Positions 1 to 8,723 of a DNA stretch of 50,074 nucleotides are shown here, piece by piece. The notes under the pieces are model-generated. The model ran no database searches and was not told where the DNA came from. It saw nothing but the letters and a program-made list of their open reading frames with translations. Every line of letters starts with the position of its first letter. Position 1 is the stretch's first letter. A program made the position numbers and the translations under genes. Source of the stretch: Vulcanimicrobiota bacterium (lineage in GTDB: Bacteria > Vulcanimicrobiota > Vulcanimicrobiia > Vulcanimicrobiales > Vulcanimicrobiaceae); NCBI GenBank assembly GCA_019240755.1, contig JAFAXS010000024.1, positions 1-50,074 on the forward strand, in the 5' to 3' direction.

Positions 1-82
1 GCGTCACCACGTCCATGATGACGCCGCCTTTCAACATCTGAGCAAGCCCGCGCTTAACGGTTATCGTTCCTGTGCTTTCCAT
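1..82 (-). CDS. pdxS: PdxS, pyridoxal 5'-phosphate synthase lyase subunit (N-terminus only)
   Basis: The gene runs off the left edge; only about 27 codons are visible, read leftward from an ATG at 82. The peptide begins MESTGTITVKRGLAQMLKGG and continues VIMDV, which matches the strongly conserved start of PdxS. PdxS is the cytosolic lyase that combines ribose 5-phosphate, glyceraldehyde 3-phosphate and ammonia (from PdxT) into PLP in the DXP-independent route. The active-site lysines lie beyond the window edge and cannot be checked. It follows the proline-rich gene at 125-595 on the same strand after a 42-nt gap and may be co-transcribed with it. PLP is the cofactor of GcvP, encoded farther along the window. 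Confidence 0.9.
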   Translation of the reverse strand, partial: MESTGTITVKRGLAQMLKGGVIMDVVT

Positions 83-124
83 AGCTTTATCTTATCAGCC
101 CGACCCGTCCCGGACCTGGAAAGG

Positions 125-595
125 TTACGGCCGGGGCGACTCCACGACGGCGGGCGGCGTCTGCGACGACGTCGCTGACGGAGATGGCGTCTGCGGACCT
201 TCCGGACCGGCCGACGGCGCAAAGGTCGGCAACGGTTTCTGACGCCAGATCGGCACGTTCGGTATCGGCGTCGCGGTTGGTTTCGGCGTCGCAGGCCTGG
301 GCGACGGGGTGGGCGCGAGCGTCGGCAGCGGCTGCGGCGGAACGCGCGGATCGGGGAAGCGCGGATCGCCCGCGGCAGAGAGCGCCTGCGAGCGCTTCCA
401 ATCCGGGCCGTACGGACGTGCCGAGGCATCCGGCGATGGGCTCACCGAGATCGGCCCCACCGACTCCAGAGATTGCTGCGTCGCCTGCCCGATCACGCGA
501 TCGCCCATCCGTTCGCCGATGGCGACGGCGGCGAGCAAGACGAGCGCACCGATCGCAAGCACCAGCGTGGGAAACCGCAGTTGCGGCTGCATCAC
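125..595 (-). CDS. Single-pass membrane-anchored proline-rich protein, unknown function
   Basis: This 156-residue protein has one clear hydrophobic segment near the N-terminus (about residues 10-26, rich in Leu/Ala/Val) preceded by a short charged tail, so it is probably a type II anchored protein or has an uncleaved signal. Nearly all of the rest (about residues 50-156) is low-complexity Pro/Ser/Thr/Ala sequence with repeated PTP, PSP and PRP steps, typical of a disordered linker outside the membrane. No catalytic motif is visible. The start lies 7 nt after the stop of the glycoside hydrolase gene, and pdxS begins 42 nt later, suggesting one transcript. Codon third positions are GC-rich in this frame, which supports it over the overlapping antisense frames. 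Confidence 0.7.
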   Translation of the reverse strand: MMQPQLRFPTLVLAIGALVLLAAVAIGERMGDRVIGQATQQSLESVGPISVSPSPDASARPYGPDWKRSQALSAAGDPRFPDPRVPPQPLPTLAPTPSPRPATPKPTATPIPNVPIWRQKPLPTFAPSAGPEGPQTPSPSATSSQTPPAVVESPRP

Positions 596-602
596 CCTGC
601 CA

Positions 603-3047
603 TCATACGCGCGCGAGCGGACGCAGCACGTCGAGTTTTGCCGCCCGGGCGCGACGATCGCTCGGCTTACCGATCAGGTGGACCTCGCGCAGGTCGCCCG
701 GCCCCATGTCCACTCGCGCGGTGTGCCCCCTGAACTCCAAGAGCACGTTGCGAGGGCGATCCAGATGGTTACCCACGAAGATACGTACGGCGCCCGTCTC
801 GTCTTCAAATGCGATGGCGCCGACCTCGGCCGGCGACGTCGTCACCTCGTCGCTCACGTCGCGCCCAGCATAGATGCACGTAAAGGGCTCTTCCGCCGAA
901 AGCTCGGGCATGTCACCGTAAATCACGTCGTTGCGCAGATCGATGACGTACGTGCAGCGGCGGCCGCCCCAGTGAACGCGCGCCGCTGCGATCCACTGCC
1001 AGTCCTTCGGACGCAGCGGCGCCAAATGGGGGCGGCCGCTCGTGCGATATCCGTTCAAGCCGCCGATGGTCTCCGCGACGGCCCACAGATATTTTGCTCC
1101 CGTCCACGGCGACAGGTACATGCCGCGATTGCTAAGCGAGCCGCCGTCGAACCACTCGGCAAACTCACCGGGCACAGTGTTGCGGGGGCTGCCGCCTTCC
1201 ATGGCGGCATAGGAAACGTCGAGAAAATGCACGGCTTCATCGGTCATGCCATTGCGCGCGAGGGCAACCGCATACCACAGGGTCAAGTCCGGCCAAACTC
1301 CGCCGAGCAATCCGAATCCGTAGGATGGGAAGTACCATGCATCCGCGGTCGAGATCGTGCGAATTCCGACGGGCGTGATGAAGTCGGCCTCCGACAGCCG
1401 CTTCAAGATCGCGCGGCGCTCCGTTTCTTCGGCGATGTTGAAGAGCACCGGGAAGATCTCGTCGGCCGTGAAGTTGTCTTGGTAGTTGCCGTCCTGATCG
1501 TAGTTGAGCACGAAGGCAACCGTATCGTCGTTGTAGAGGTAGTCCATCATCGCCTCGCGCATTCGGCGGGACTCCTCGCCGTAACGCTCCCAGTGCTCGG
1601 TGTCGCCGACGATCGCGCAGAGCATCGCGGCCGCCTCCAGCGCGAACACCGCCTCGGCGTTGATCTCAGTTACGGCGCCGTCGAGCGTGTAGTAGGGAAT
1701 GATGTTCCGCCATGACGATATTCCGTATAAATCCACGCCTTTCGCTCGGCAGTAGATCAGCCCGCGGTCGTCGCGCTGCGAGAGCAGATAATCGGTAAGC
1801 TTGACGATCATCGCGAGGTGCTCGCGCACCCACGCGTCGTCGAGTGTGGCGTTGTAGTGATGCAGCATCGCGATAAGGTGCAGCGGCGAGTCGTCGTTGA
1901 TGTTCAGGTCGTAGTGCGTCTTATAGCCGCTGACGCCACGCACGTACTCGACCATGAGGCCGTTCTCTTCGATCGCGTCGTTGAACACGGCGAGCGCGCG
2001 CCGGCTGAACTCCGGCCAAAAGTAATCGAAGCCGTGGACCATCCACGACGTGTCGCGCGACACCAGAATATCCGAGGGCGGTGAGTTCGTCGCGCCCCAG
2101 CCGTGCGGATACTCCTTGACGATCCGCAGCATGTTGGCTTTGGACCACGCGACCCCGCGGCTGATCGCCGGCGACGGCGTGAGAAAGCGCGCGTCGGCCA
2201 GCCGCGCCGTGAAGTAACGTTGCGTATCGTGCAGCACGCGCTGATCGTGCAACAGCGCCTCTAGCACGGGGCGGCTGCGCTCTGTGCCTTCCTTGTGATA
2301 GACGACCGCGAGGCGCAGCGACTCGCGGGCGCCCGGCGCCACCGAGATGCGGTACTTGAAGGCGCCGAAAATTCGGCGGCTCACCAGCTCGGCTTGCTGC
2401 GGCGTGACGTCGCCGAACGTTTGCGCCTCGCTTTCCTTGGAAAGCGTCCCATGGCGCATCGCTTCCAACAGCACTTGCTCGCGCAGCGACAGCTCGACCG
2501 CGGCGGGAGCGCGCGAGCCGCCCCACCAGCGCTCGCCGCCGGTTTCGAGATTCTTCGAGCAGATGAAGCGCCCGTCGTTCCAGGCACGCACCTGGTGCTC
2601 GGGCTCGCCGTAAAATCGCTGACCAACGAGCATCGCCCAGGGATAGAGGGACACCTCGGAGTCGGCGGCACCGGGATTGAAAAGCGTGACGTCAATCACG
2701 AAGCACACGGCGCGATCGAACGACGACCCGTGCGGCACGTAAAAGGCCTCCGTGACGTGAACGCGATGTTCCAGCGTAAACTCCGAGATTTGCGCGTACG
2801 GTAGGAAGGTGAGGTCCCGCTCGATCTCGTGTGGGAAGAACGTGCGGTCGCCTATGCGATAGGCGATGTGGTGCGTGCCGAAGATGATCTGATCGGTGTC
2901 GGCGTCCCAAAGTCCGCGCACGCCGCCCTTGGCGGTAGATTGCGCGTACGTTTTGTAATTGCCCAAGAGCAATCCGTACGGCGTCTCCGACTCGTGCAAG
3001 ACGTACGCGCAAAACTCGTTTCGTTGCGCATCATAACTCGAACCCAT
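603..3047 (-). CDS. (alpha/alpha)6-barrel glycoside hydrolase, amylo-alpha-1,6-glucosidase / GH63-like
   Basis: The 814-residue product reads as a beta-sandwich N-terminal domain (to about residue 270) followed by a six-hairpin barrel. Typical of the barrel are the segments SRDTSWMVHGFDYFWPEFSR, the tract around DDSPLHLIAMLHHY and GGVWPDLTLWYAVALARNGM, with conserved Trp, Asp and Glu patches as in glycogen-debranching, GH63 and related clan-G enzymes. No signal peptide is visible, so it probably acts in the cytoplasm on storage or osmoprotectant glucans; the substrate is inference. It starts at the ATG at 3047 with an AAGGA just upstream, divergent from ispE. GH94-like phosphorylases share the fold and are an alternative. 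Confidence 0.72.
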   Translation of the reverse strand: MGSSYDAQRNEFCAYVLHESETPYGLLLGNYKTYAQSTAKGGVRGLWDADTDQIIFGTHHIAYRIGDRTFFPHEIERDLTFLPYAQISEFTLEHRVHVTEAFYVPHGSSFDRAVCFVIDVTLFNPGAADSEVSLYPWAMLVGQRFYGEPEHQVRAWNDGRFICSKNLETGGERWWGGSRAPAAVELSLREQVLLEAMRHGTLSKESEAQTFGDVTPQQAELVSRRIFGAFKYRISVAPGARESLRLAVVYHKEGTERSRPVLEALLHDQRVLHDTQRYFTARLADARFLTPSPAISRGVAWSKANMLRIVKEYPHGWGATNSPPSDILVSRDTSWMVHGFDYFWPEFSRRALAVFNDAIEENGLMVEYVRGVSGYKTHYDLNINDDSPLHLIAMLHHYNATLDDAWVREHLAMIVKLTDYLLSQRDDRGLIYCRAKGVDLYGISSWRNIIPYYTLDGAVTEINAEAVFALEAAAMLCAIVGDTEHWERYGEESRRMREAMMDYLYNDDTVAFVLNYDQDGNYQDNFTADEIFPVLFNIAEETERRAILKRLSEADFITPVGIRTISTADAWYFPSYGFGLLGGVWPDLTLWYAVALARNGMTDEAVHFLDVSYAAMEGGSPRNTVPGEFAEWFDGGSLSNRGMYLSPWTGAKYLWAVAETIGGLNGYRTSGRPHLAPLRPKDWQWIAAARVHWGGRRCTYVIDLRNDVIYGDMPELSAEEPFTCIYAGRDVSDEVTTSPAEVGAIAFEDETGAVRIFVGNHLDRPRNVLLEFRGHTARVDMGPGDLREVHLIGKPSDRRARAAKLDVLRPLARV

Positions 3048-3128
3048 TCCTTATAATGCCGTTGGGCCTTACTGCGGCGGCTAGCGCACAGGCGCCTTCC
3101 GCCACAGCGGCTAACGCATGAATCTCCG

Positions 3129-4013
3129 ATGCCAACGCTCGTGCTTGCGTCGCCGGCTAAGATCAATCTCACGCTGGAGGTCTTGGCGCGCCGCGCCGAC
3201 GGCTACCACGGCGTTCGAACGCTCATCGCCCCGCTGGATCTGTGCGACGAAATCCGGATCGAACCGAGTTCCCGCTTCGTCTTTAGCTGCAACGTTGCGG
3301 AGCTGCAAAGCCACGATAATCTCGCCGTCGCGGCCCTGCGGGCGCTTGGCGACCTTCCGCCCGTCGCGCTCCATCTCGAGAAACGGATTCCGGTGCAAGC
3401 CGGCCTCGGCGGCGGCTCCAGCAATGCGGCGGCGATCTTGCGCGCGGCGATGGACGGCGCGTTGGGGGCGCCGCAACGGCGGGACTGGCTGCGCGTCGCG
3501 CGCTCGCTGGGCTCCGACGTTCCGTTCTTTCTGGCGGGCACGGCGGCGCTGGTCGAAGGAACGGGCGAACGCGTGACGCCGGCGGGCGCGTTACCCGGCT
3601 GGCACGCCTTGGTGATAAAGCCGCCGGTCGCGGTCTCCACCGCCGACGCCTACCGCGAGCTCGACGGCGCGGATCGTCCAAGCCGTACGCGCAAGGGCTG
3701 CGTCTCGATTGCCGCGCTGGAGGCGTTGCAGCGGGGCGAGTTCGAGCGCGTCGAGGCGCTGTTGCAGAACGATTTTCAAGAACCGATCGCGCAGCGTCAT
3801 CCCGAAATTCGGATGACCTTGGAGGCGCTTCGCGAGGCCGGCGCGCGCAACGCTCTGCTGGCTGGTTCGGGCGCCTGCGTCTTTGCTTTGGCCGCGACCC
3901 GGGAAGAGCTCGACGCGCTCGCATCGAGAGTGCGACTCGCCGACAACTATCTGCGGTTTTCGGCGCGATTCGCGAAAACGCCGCAGTGGAGAGAGCCGTG
4001 CTCGACGCCGTAG
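3129..4013 (+). CDS. ispE: IspE, 4-diphosphocytidyl-2-C-methyl-D-erythritol kinase
   Basis: This 294-residue GHMP-family kinase phosphorylates CDP-methylerythritol in the MEP route to isoprenoids. The opening SPAKINLTLEVLARRADGYH is the IspE signature, and the GHMP ATP loop VQAGLGGGSSNAAAIL lies at about residues 92-107. A C-terminal LAGSGACVFAL segment matches the third GHMP motif. Length agrees with the family. A TATAAT hexamer at 3052-3057 could be its -10 box, but no good -35 accompanies it. The 3' end overlaps the next gene by 28 nt, so the two are translationally linked. The next gene is a MobA-like nucleotidyltransferase, not a clear IspD. Confidence 0.95.
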   Translation: MPTLVLASPAKINLTLEVLARRADGYHGVRTLIAPLDLCDEIRIEPSSRFVFSCNVAELQSHDNLAVAALRALGDLPPVALHLEKRIPVQAGLGGGSSNAAAILRAAMDGALGAPQRRDWLRVARSLGSDVPFFLAGTAALVEGTGERVTPAGALPGWHALVIKPPVAVSTADAYRELDGADRPSRTRKGCVSIAALEALQRGEFERVEALLQNDFQEPIAQRHPEIRMTLEALREAGARNALLAGSGACVFALAATREELDALASRVRLADNYLRFSARFAKTPQWREPCSTP

Positions 4014-4747
4014 TGCTCGCGGGCGGCCCGCTCGATGCGGTTGCGCGCCTACAACCGGGTGCGCCGAACAAGGCGTTCGTCGAGATCGCCGGGGTCGCGT
4101 TGGTGGGGCGCGTGGTGAGGGCGCTACGCGCGTCGCCGCGGGTTCGCCGCATCATCGTGGTCGCGCCGCTGAGCGAGGCTGCCCATTCGGCGCTTTCGGA
4201 CGCGGACGAGGTTCGCCCCGACGGCGTGCATATCACGGAAAGCTTGCGCAACGGCCTGCGCGGGCTCGACGGCTCGAGCGACGCGCTCGTTGCAGCCTCC
4301 GATCTGCCGGTGCTCACCTCCGCGGCCGTGGATGACTTCGCTGACCGCGTCGGAGCGCTGGACGCGGACATCGCGTACGGATGCGTCGAGAAGCACGTGC
4401 ACCTGCGACGCTATCCCGACGTACCGCACACGTGGGCGCATCTGCGCGACGGCACATTCTGCGGTGGCGGACTCTTCGGGATGAAGCCGCGCGTGCTGCC
4501 GATGCTGGAGCGCTTCATCGAGCAACTCGGGGCGGCGCGCAAACACCCGTTTCGGCTCGCCTCGCTCTTTGGGTGGGATATGCTGTTACGCTACGCGCTG
4601 CGCCGCTTGACGATCGCGCAGGCCGAGGCGCGCGCCAAAGAGCTGCTCGGCGCGCCCGCGCGCGCCGCGATTTCGCCGTATCCGGAGACTGCCGTCAACG
4701 TCGATCGCGTGTCCGACGTCGAACTGGCCCGCAAACTCTTACGGTGA
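3986..4747 (+). CDS. MobA-like NTP transferase domain protein
   Basis: This 253-residue protein opens with LDAVVLAGGPLDAVARLQP, a variant of the GT-A / nucleotidyltransferase LAGG loop, followed by PNKAFVEIAGVALVGRVV, where the lysine normally contacts the nucleotide. ASDLPVL at about residue 104 supplies the metal-binding aspartate. It therefore likely transfers a nucleotidyl group to a phosphorylated or cofactor substrate, as MobA, IspD and CofC-like enzymes do. The 28-nt overlap with ispE hints at a role near isoprenoid precursors, but the sequence does not look like a normal IspD. The stop overlaps the convergent ubiX stop by 9 nt. Confidence 0.72.
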   Translation: MERAVLDAVVLAGGPLDAVARLQPGAPNKAFVEIAGVALVGRVVRALRASPRVRRIIVVAPLSEAAHSALSDADEVRPDGVHITESLRNGLRGLDGSSDALVAASDLPVLTSAAVDDFADRVGALDADIAYGCVEKHVHLRRYPDVPHTWAHLRDGTFCGGGLFGMKPRVLPMLERFIEQLGAARKHPFRLASLFGWDMLLRYALRRLTIAQAEARAKELLGAPARAAISPYPETAVNVDRVSDVELARKLLR

Positions 4748-5302
4748 ACGCCAGCGCTTGAAGAGCTCGTTGGCGATGCCGAACTGATCGAGCGCCTTGC
4801 CGACGGTGTGGGCAACGATCTCGTCGATGCTTTGCGGATTCGCGTACATTGCCGGAAGCGGCGGCATGATCACGGCGCCGATCTCCGCGAGCAACGTGAG
4901 GGTGCGGAGGTGTCCGAGGTGCAGCGGCGTCTCGCGAACCACGAGAACGAGGCGGCGCTTCTCCTTTAGGCAGACGTCGGCCGCACGTACCAGCAAGTTC
5001 GAGTTCATTGAGTATGCGATCGCCCCGGCGCTCTTCATCGAACAAGGAATCACGAGCATGCCGTCGGTCAGGAACGATCCGCTCGAGATCGCCGCCGCGA
5101 GATCGTCGTCGCGATGCGCGACGTCGGCCAGGCCTTCAAAGTCTTCAGCGGCCATGTCGGTCTCCAGTTCGATCGTTCGCCGAGCCGCCGAGGTCAGCAC
5201 CAAGTGCGTCTCGATGCCGCCGACCGAGCGAAGCGCTTGCAACGCCATGTAGCCGTACACGCTGCCGCTGGCTCCGCTAATTCCGACGATGATGCGCCGC
5301 AC
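4739..5302 (-). CDS. ubiX: UbiX-family flavin prenyltransferase
   Basis: A GTG start at 5302 gives a 187-residue protein beginning VRRIIVGISGASGSVYGYMA, the FMN-binding opening of UbiX/Pad1. CSMKSAGAIAYSMNSNLLVRAADV and VVRETPLHLGHLRTL are the other family signatures; the latter contains the conserved Arg and His near the prenyl phosphate. The enzyme makes prenylated FMN, the cofactor of UbiD decarboxylases. No ubiD is present in this window. The upstream extension of the open frame is a shadow of the divergent nuclease gene, so the internal GTG is preferred because it gives the family's usual length. Confidence 0.93.
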   Translation of the reverse strand: MRRIIVGISGASGSVYGYMALQALRSVGGIETHLVLTSAARRTIELETDMAAEDFEGLADVAHRDDDLAAAISSGSFLTDGMLVIPCSMKSAGAIAYSMNSNLLVRAADVCLKEKRRLVLVVRETPLHLGHLRTLTLLAEIGAVIMPPLPAMYANPQSIDEIVAHTVGKALDQFGIANELFKRWRSP

Positions 5303-5360
5303 CGCACAGCCGTTATACGTTGCTTGCAGGGGCGCCTGGTGGAACCTGTAACTTGAGATC

Positions 5361-6659
5361 GTGTTGCCCGATCGCGCCCAAGTAAGCACCTTTCTGGAAG
5401 ACGCCGCCGAGTGGCATCGCAGCCGCGCAAACGAGCCGCTTCTGCGCCTAATTCGTTCGCCATGGTCCGGAGTGGAACACGACGTCGCCGCCGCATACGC
5501 GGCGCTCGGACGGCGTGGCGGCGCGATTCTGGAGATGGTCGAGCGCGGCCAACCACCTGTGCCGCCGCCGCAGCGCGAGCAGCTGCTGCGGTTCGCGCGA
5601 AACGCGCGCCGAGTGCTCGAGGTTCCGAACGGATTGGATGAAACCGCGCTGCGCCGCTCGATCGCGGAGATCTTCGAAGTTGCGGAGAAATCCGGCACGA
5701 CGCCGCCGGCAGAGGCGCTGTCGGGTGCGAGCCTCGAGCTGGCCGAAGCGTGCGAACCGGAGCCGGCCGGCCCGATCGCGCCGTGGCGCCATCATTTCAG
5801 CGCGTCGTCGCTCAACACGTTTGGCGAGTGCGCGCGCAAGTGGTTCTACAAGTACGCGTGCGCGGCGGTCGAGGATCCCGGATCGTCGGCCAGCGCCTAC
5901 GGCAAGGCGCTGCACGTCGCATTGGAGGATTTTCACGGGGAATTTCCGCGTCCGCGGCGCGCCGACGAGGCCGCGATGCGCCGGCGCATCCGCGAGTACG
6001 TTACCTGGGCCTTCGCGGCGTCCCGCGACGGCTTCGCAACCGCAGTTGAATACAAGCTGCAGCTTCGCCGCGCGCAGCGAACCGCCCAGCGCTACGTGGA
6101 TTGGCTGATGGTCGAGGCGAAGGAGGCGCCGTTCGTCGTGCTCGGTCGCGAGGTCGCCGCCAGTCTCGAAATGGCCGGCCGTCCCTTCGTCGGCTACATC
6201 GATCGGATCGACCGCGACGACGTTTCGGGCGGCATTCGCGTCGTAGACTACAAGACCGGGAACATCGCCATGAGCGCGTCGGAATATTGCGAGAAGGTGC
6301 GGCGCTTCCGCGACTTTCAGCTGCCCTTCTATTACTGGGCACGCACGGCGGAAGGCGATCGCGTCACCAAGCTCGTCCTCATTCCACTGAAGGACGCGCT
6401 GCTCGACGTGCGGCCTATCGTATTGCAAGTCCTTCCTCGCTCCTCTGCGTCGAACAACTGGGGCGATGCGTGTGGAACGATCGGCGTAGACGAGCTCGAG
6501 CGTTCGCGAACGCGGATGATCGAGCTCAGCGATCGCCTCGCGTCGGGGACGATCGCGCAGTTCGAGCCGACGAAGGACAGCGACGCGTGCACGTACTGTG
6601 CCTATGCGGCCGCCTGTGCACGGCGGCCGGCGCCGGAACGGCGCCGCTTCGGATACTGA
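5361..6659 (+). CDS. PD-(D/E)XK nuclease with iron-sulfur cysteines (RecB/AddB-type nuclease)
   Basis: This 432-residue protein carries a C-terminal Cas4/RecB-like nuclease domain. GYIDRIDRDDVS (about residues 278-289) and VVDYKTGNI (about 294-302) give the catalytic Asp...DxK core. Cysteines at about 157 and in CTYCAYAAAC (410, 413, 419) form the four-cysteine arrangement that binds a 4Fe-4S cluster in AddB and Cas4. The first 130 residues are helical and unassigned. GTG at 5361 is the first start after an in-frame TAA at 5349. The next gene is a UvrD-type helicase joined by a CTGA junction, so the pair probably processes double-strand breaks as a reduced AddAB-like machine. Confidence 0.85.
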   Translation: MLPDRAQVSTFLEDAAEWHRSRANEPLLRLIRSPWSGVEHDVAAAYAALGRRGGAILEMVERGQPPVPPPQREQLLRFARNARRVLEVPNGLDETALRRSIAEIFEVAEKSGTTPPAEALSGASLELAEACEPEPAGPIAPWRHHFSASSLNTFGECARKWFYKYACAAVEDPGSSASAYGKALHVALEDFHGEFPRPRRADEAAMRRRIREYVTWAFAASRDGFATAVEYKLQLRRAQRTAQRYVDWLMVEAKEAPFVVLGREVAASLEMAGRPFVGYIDRIDRDDVSGGIRVVDYKTGNIAMSASEYCEKVRRFRDFQLPFYYWARTAEGDRVTKLVLIPLKDALLDVRPIVLQVLPRSSASNNWGDACGTIGVDELERSRTRMIELSDRLASGTIAQFEPTKDSDACTYCAYAAACARRPAPERRRFGY

Positions 6660-8713
6660 TCGCGCTCGACCTCACCGAAGAGCAGCGGCGCGCAGTTGAC
6701 GCGCCGTGGGATCGCTGCGTCGCGATCCTGGGGCCGCCGAGCAGCGGCAAGACCTTTTCGCTTCGCCGCCGCGCCGAGCGAGCGCGCGCACAGCTCGGCG
6801 ACGACGGCGTGCTGGAGCTCGAGGCCGAGCGAGGCGTTGACGCGTTTGCCTTTTCGCTTTTAACGTCGCAACGCGCCGGGTTGCGCCTATTGGACGACGC
6901 GCACGCCGAGATGCTCTTCGAGCGCGCCTGTTCGCCGCTGCTGGCGCTCGAGTGGCTCGGCTTCGGCGACGAGTTCGATTTCGAGGTCGCCGGCTTGCGC
7001 ATGCCCGGCCGTTTCATCGCCGCCGCCTTTCGATTGATTCGCCGCCTGCGCGACGCCGCCGTCACGCCGGCGGAGTTTCTGTCGGACGCGCTGCGCGGCG
7101 CGACCGAGTTCTACGCGAAACCGCCGAACTTCGCCGATCCGGCACTGCTCGTCGCTACGAAGTCGCAGTATCACGATTCGCTCGACGTCACGACGGACGA
7201 GCTGCTGCGTCAGCGCCGGCTCGAGATCGATCTCGCCAAAATCCTACACAAGCTCTTCGAGGCGTACGTATCGCTCGTGGAGACGAGCGGCATGATGACA
7301 GGGCGGGATGCCGTGATCGCGGCGACGCAGATGCTGGGCGAACGCGCACAGGCAGCGGCGGAAGTGCGCGAGGCGCACCGCGTCGCGCTCGTTGACGAGG
7401 CGCAAGATCTCACGCGGGCACAGCTTGCCTTTCTCACCGCGGTCTTCGGCGAGCAACTGTGCGGAGTTACGCTCTGCGGCGATCCGGCGTCGGCGATCTC
7501 GACGGTTCGCATGGCCGCTCCCGAGGCGGCGTTCGCGCGCGCGACGGAACGCATCGAGCTGCTCCACCGCCGGCGCAGCGCGCGCGTCGAGATCGAGCGC
7601 GGGTCCACAGTTCGGGATGAGTGTGCGACGATCGTCGCGGCGGTGCGAGCGTGGATCGACCGCGGCGTCGCGCCGCATGCAATCGCGGTACTGTTTCGTT
7701 CCGTAGAGGCGGTCGAACGGTACGAGAACGCGCTGCTCGATGCCGGCATTCCGGCGCTGGTCACGGGCGACGTCAATCTTTTTAGAGATCGTCGCGTCCT
7801 GAACGCGCTCGCACTGCTGTGGAACGTCCACGATCCGTTCCGCCACGATTGGCTGCTGCGAACGCTCGGCGGACCCGCCTTCGGACTCTCCGACGCATCG
7901 CTCGCCGCGCTCTGTGCGGAGCCGGCCGATCCGCAGCGCGCGCTCTTCCCGTTTGAAGAGGAACCCCCGTCGACCGCGCCCACGCCACGGTGGAGTTCTA
8001 AGCGCGATTTGCGCTTGGGCTACAACGTGCTGTACGGAGAGTGCGACGATGCGCTTCCCGCTGAGGCATTGCGCCGCGTCCGGCGCTTTCGCGCGCTGCG
8101 CCTCGAGTGGCTCGAGGCGCTCGCGACGCAGTCGTTTGAGGCGCTCGTGCGCCGCGTTTGGCGCGACGGACTTGCCCGCGACGGCGAAGCCGGGTCGGCG
8201 CGGGCGCAAGCGCAACAAGCGATGCTGCGCCGGCTCCTGCAACGGCTGGCCGGTGCGCGCGAGTCGCAGCGGGCCTCGCTGGGCGACGTGCTCGAATATG
8301 CCGAGCGGTGCGCCGCCGGCGAGATCGCGCCCGCTGCGAGAACGGATGACCAACCGGAGGGCTTCGTCAGGATTCGCAGCGTCGAGGCGGCGCTGGGACG
8401 CGAATATTCCTGCGTGGTGGTCGCCGACGTCCGTCCCGGCGCCTTTCCACTCTGGTACGCCGCCGATGCCTTCCTCTTCAGCCGCCAACTGGGAATGATC
8501 CCGAAAGACAACGTCGGCGACGCGCATGCCTCGCGCACGGCGAAGTTCAGCTACTACATGTTTCGAATGAAGGCGGCGCAGCAGTACTACGAACGCGAGC
8601 GGCGAGCGTTCCGCTACGCGTTGAGCCGCGCGAAGCAGCACGTTCTCGTCACGGCGTCGGGAACCCCGACGCGCGGCATCTCCGCCCCCGAATTTCTCGA
8701 GGAGCTGCGGTAG
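6656..8713 (+). CDS. UvrD/AddA-like superfamily 1 DNA helicase
   Basis: The 685-residue product has Walker A GPPSSGKT (about residue 26), the Walker B box VDEAQDL (about 246), motif III CGDPASAI and the C-terminal motif VI YALSRAKQHVLVTASG (about 654). IRSVEAALGREYSCVVVADV occupies the place of motif V. It should translocate on single-stranded DNA and unwind duplexes with the upstream nuclease. The frame is open far upstream, but that part is a shadow of the nuclease gene; homology starts at LTEEQRRAVDAPWDRCVAIL. The best start is CTG at 6656, sharing CTGA with the upstream stop. An upstream GTG would need about a 70-nt overlap. It lacks its own nuclease domain, unlike AddA. Confidence 0.87.
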   Translation: MIALDLTEEQRRAVDAPWDRCVAILGPPSSGKTFSLRRRAERARAQLGDDGVLELEAERGVDAFAFSLLTSQRAGLRLLDDAHAEMLFERACSPLLALEWLGFGDEFDFEVAGLRMPGRFIAAAFRLIRRLRDAAVTPAEFLSDALRGATEFYAKPPNFADPALLVATKSQYHDSLDVTTDELLRQRRLEIDLAKILHKLFEAYVSLVETSGMMTGRDAVIAATQMLGERAQAAAEVREAHRVALVDEAQDLTRAQLAFLTAVFGEQLCGVTLCGDPASAISTVRMAAPEAAFARATERIELLHRRRSARVEIERGSTVRDECATIVAAVRAWIDRGVAPHAIAVLFRSVEAVERYENALLDAGIPALVTGDVNLFRDRRVLNALALLWNVHDPFRHDWLLRTLGGPAFGLSDASLAALCAEPADPQRALFPFEEEPPSTAPTPRWSSKRDLRLGYNVLYGECDDALPAEALRRVRRFRALRLEWLEALATQSFEALVRRVWRDGLARDGEAGSARAQAQQAMLRRLLQRLAGARESQRASLGDVLEYAERCAAGEIAPAARTDDQPEGFVRIRSVEAALGREYSCVVVADVRPGAFPLWYAADAFLFSRQLGMIPKDNVGDAHASRTAKFSYYMFRMKAAQQYYERERRAFRYALSRAKQHVLVTASGTPTRGISAPEFLEELR

Positions 8714-8723
8714 CCGTAACCTC

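Noticed and set aside
309-1715. Long plus-strand open frame antisense to the glycoside hydrolase
   Set aside because: It is Arg/Val/His-rich shadow sequence opposite a recognisable enzyme; GC-rich DNA keeps antisense frames open.
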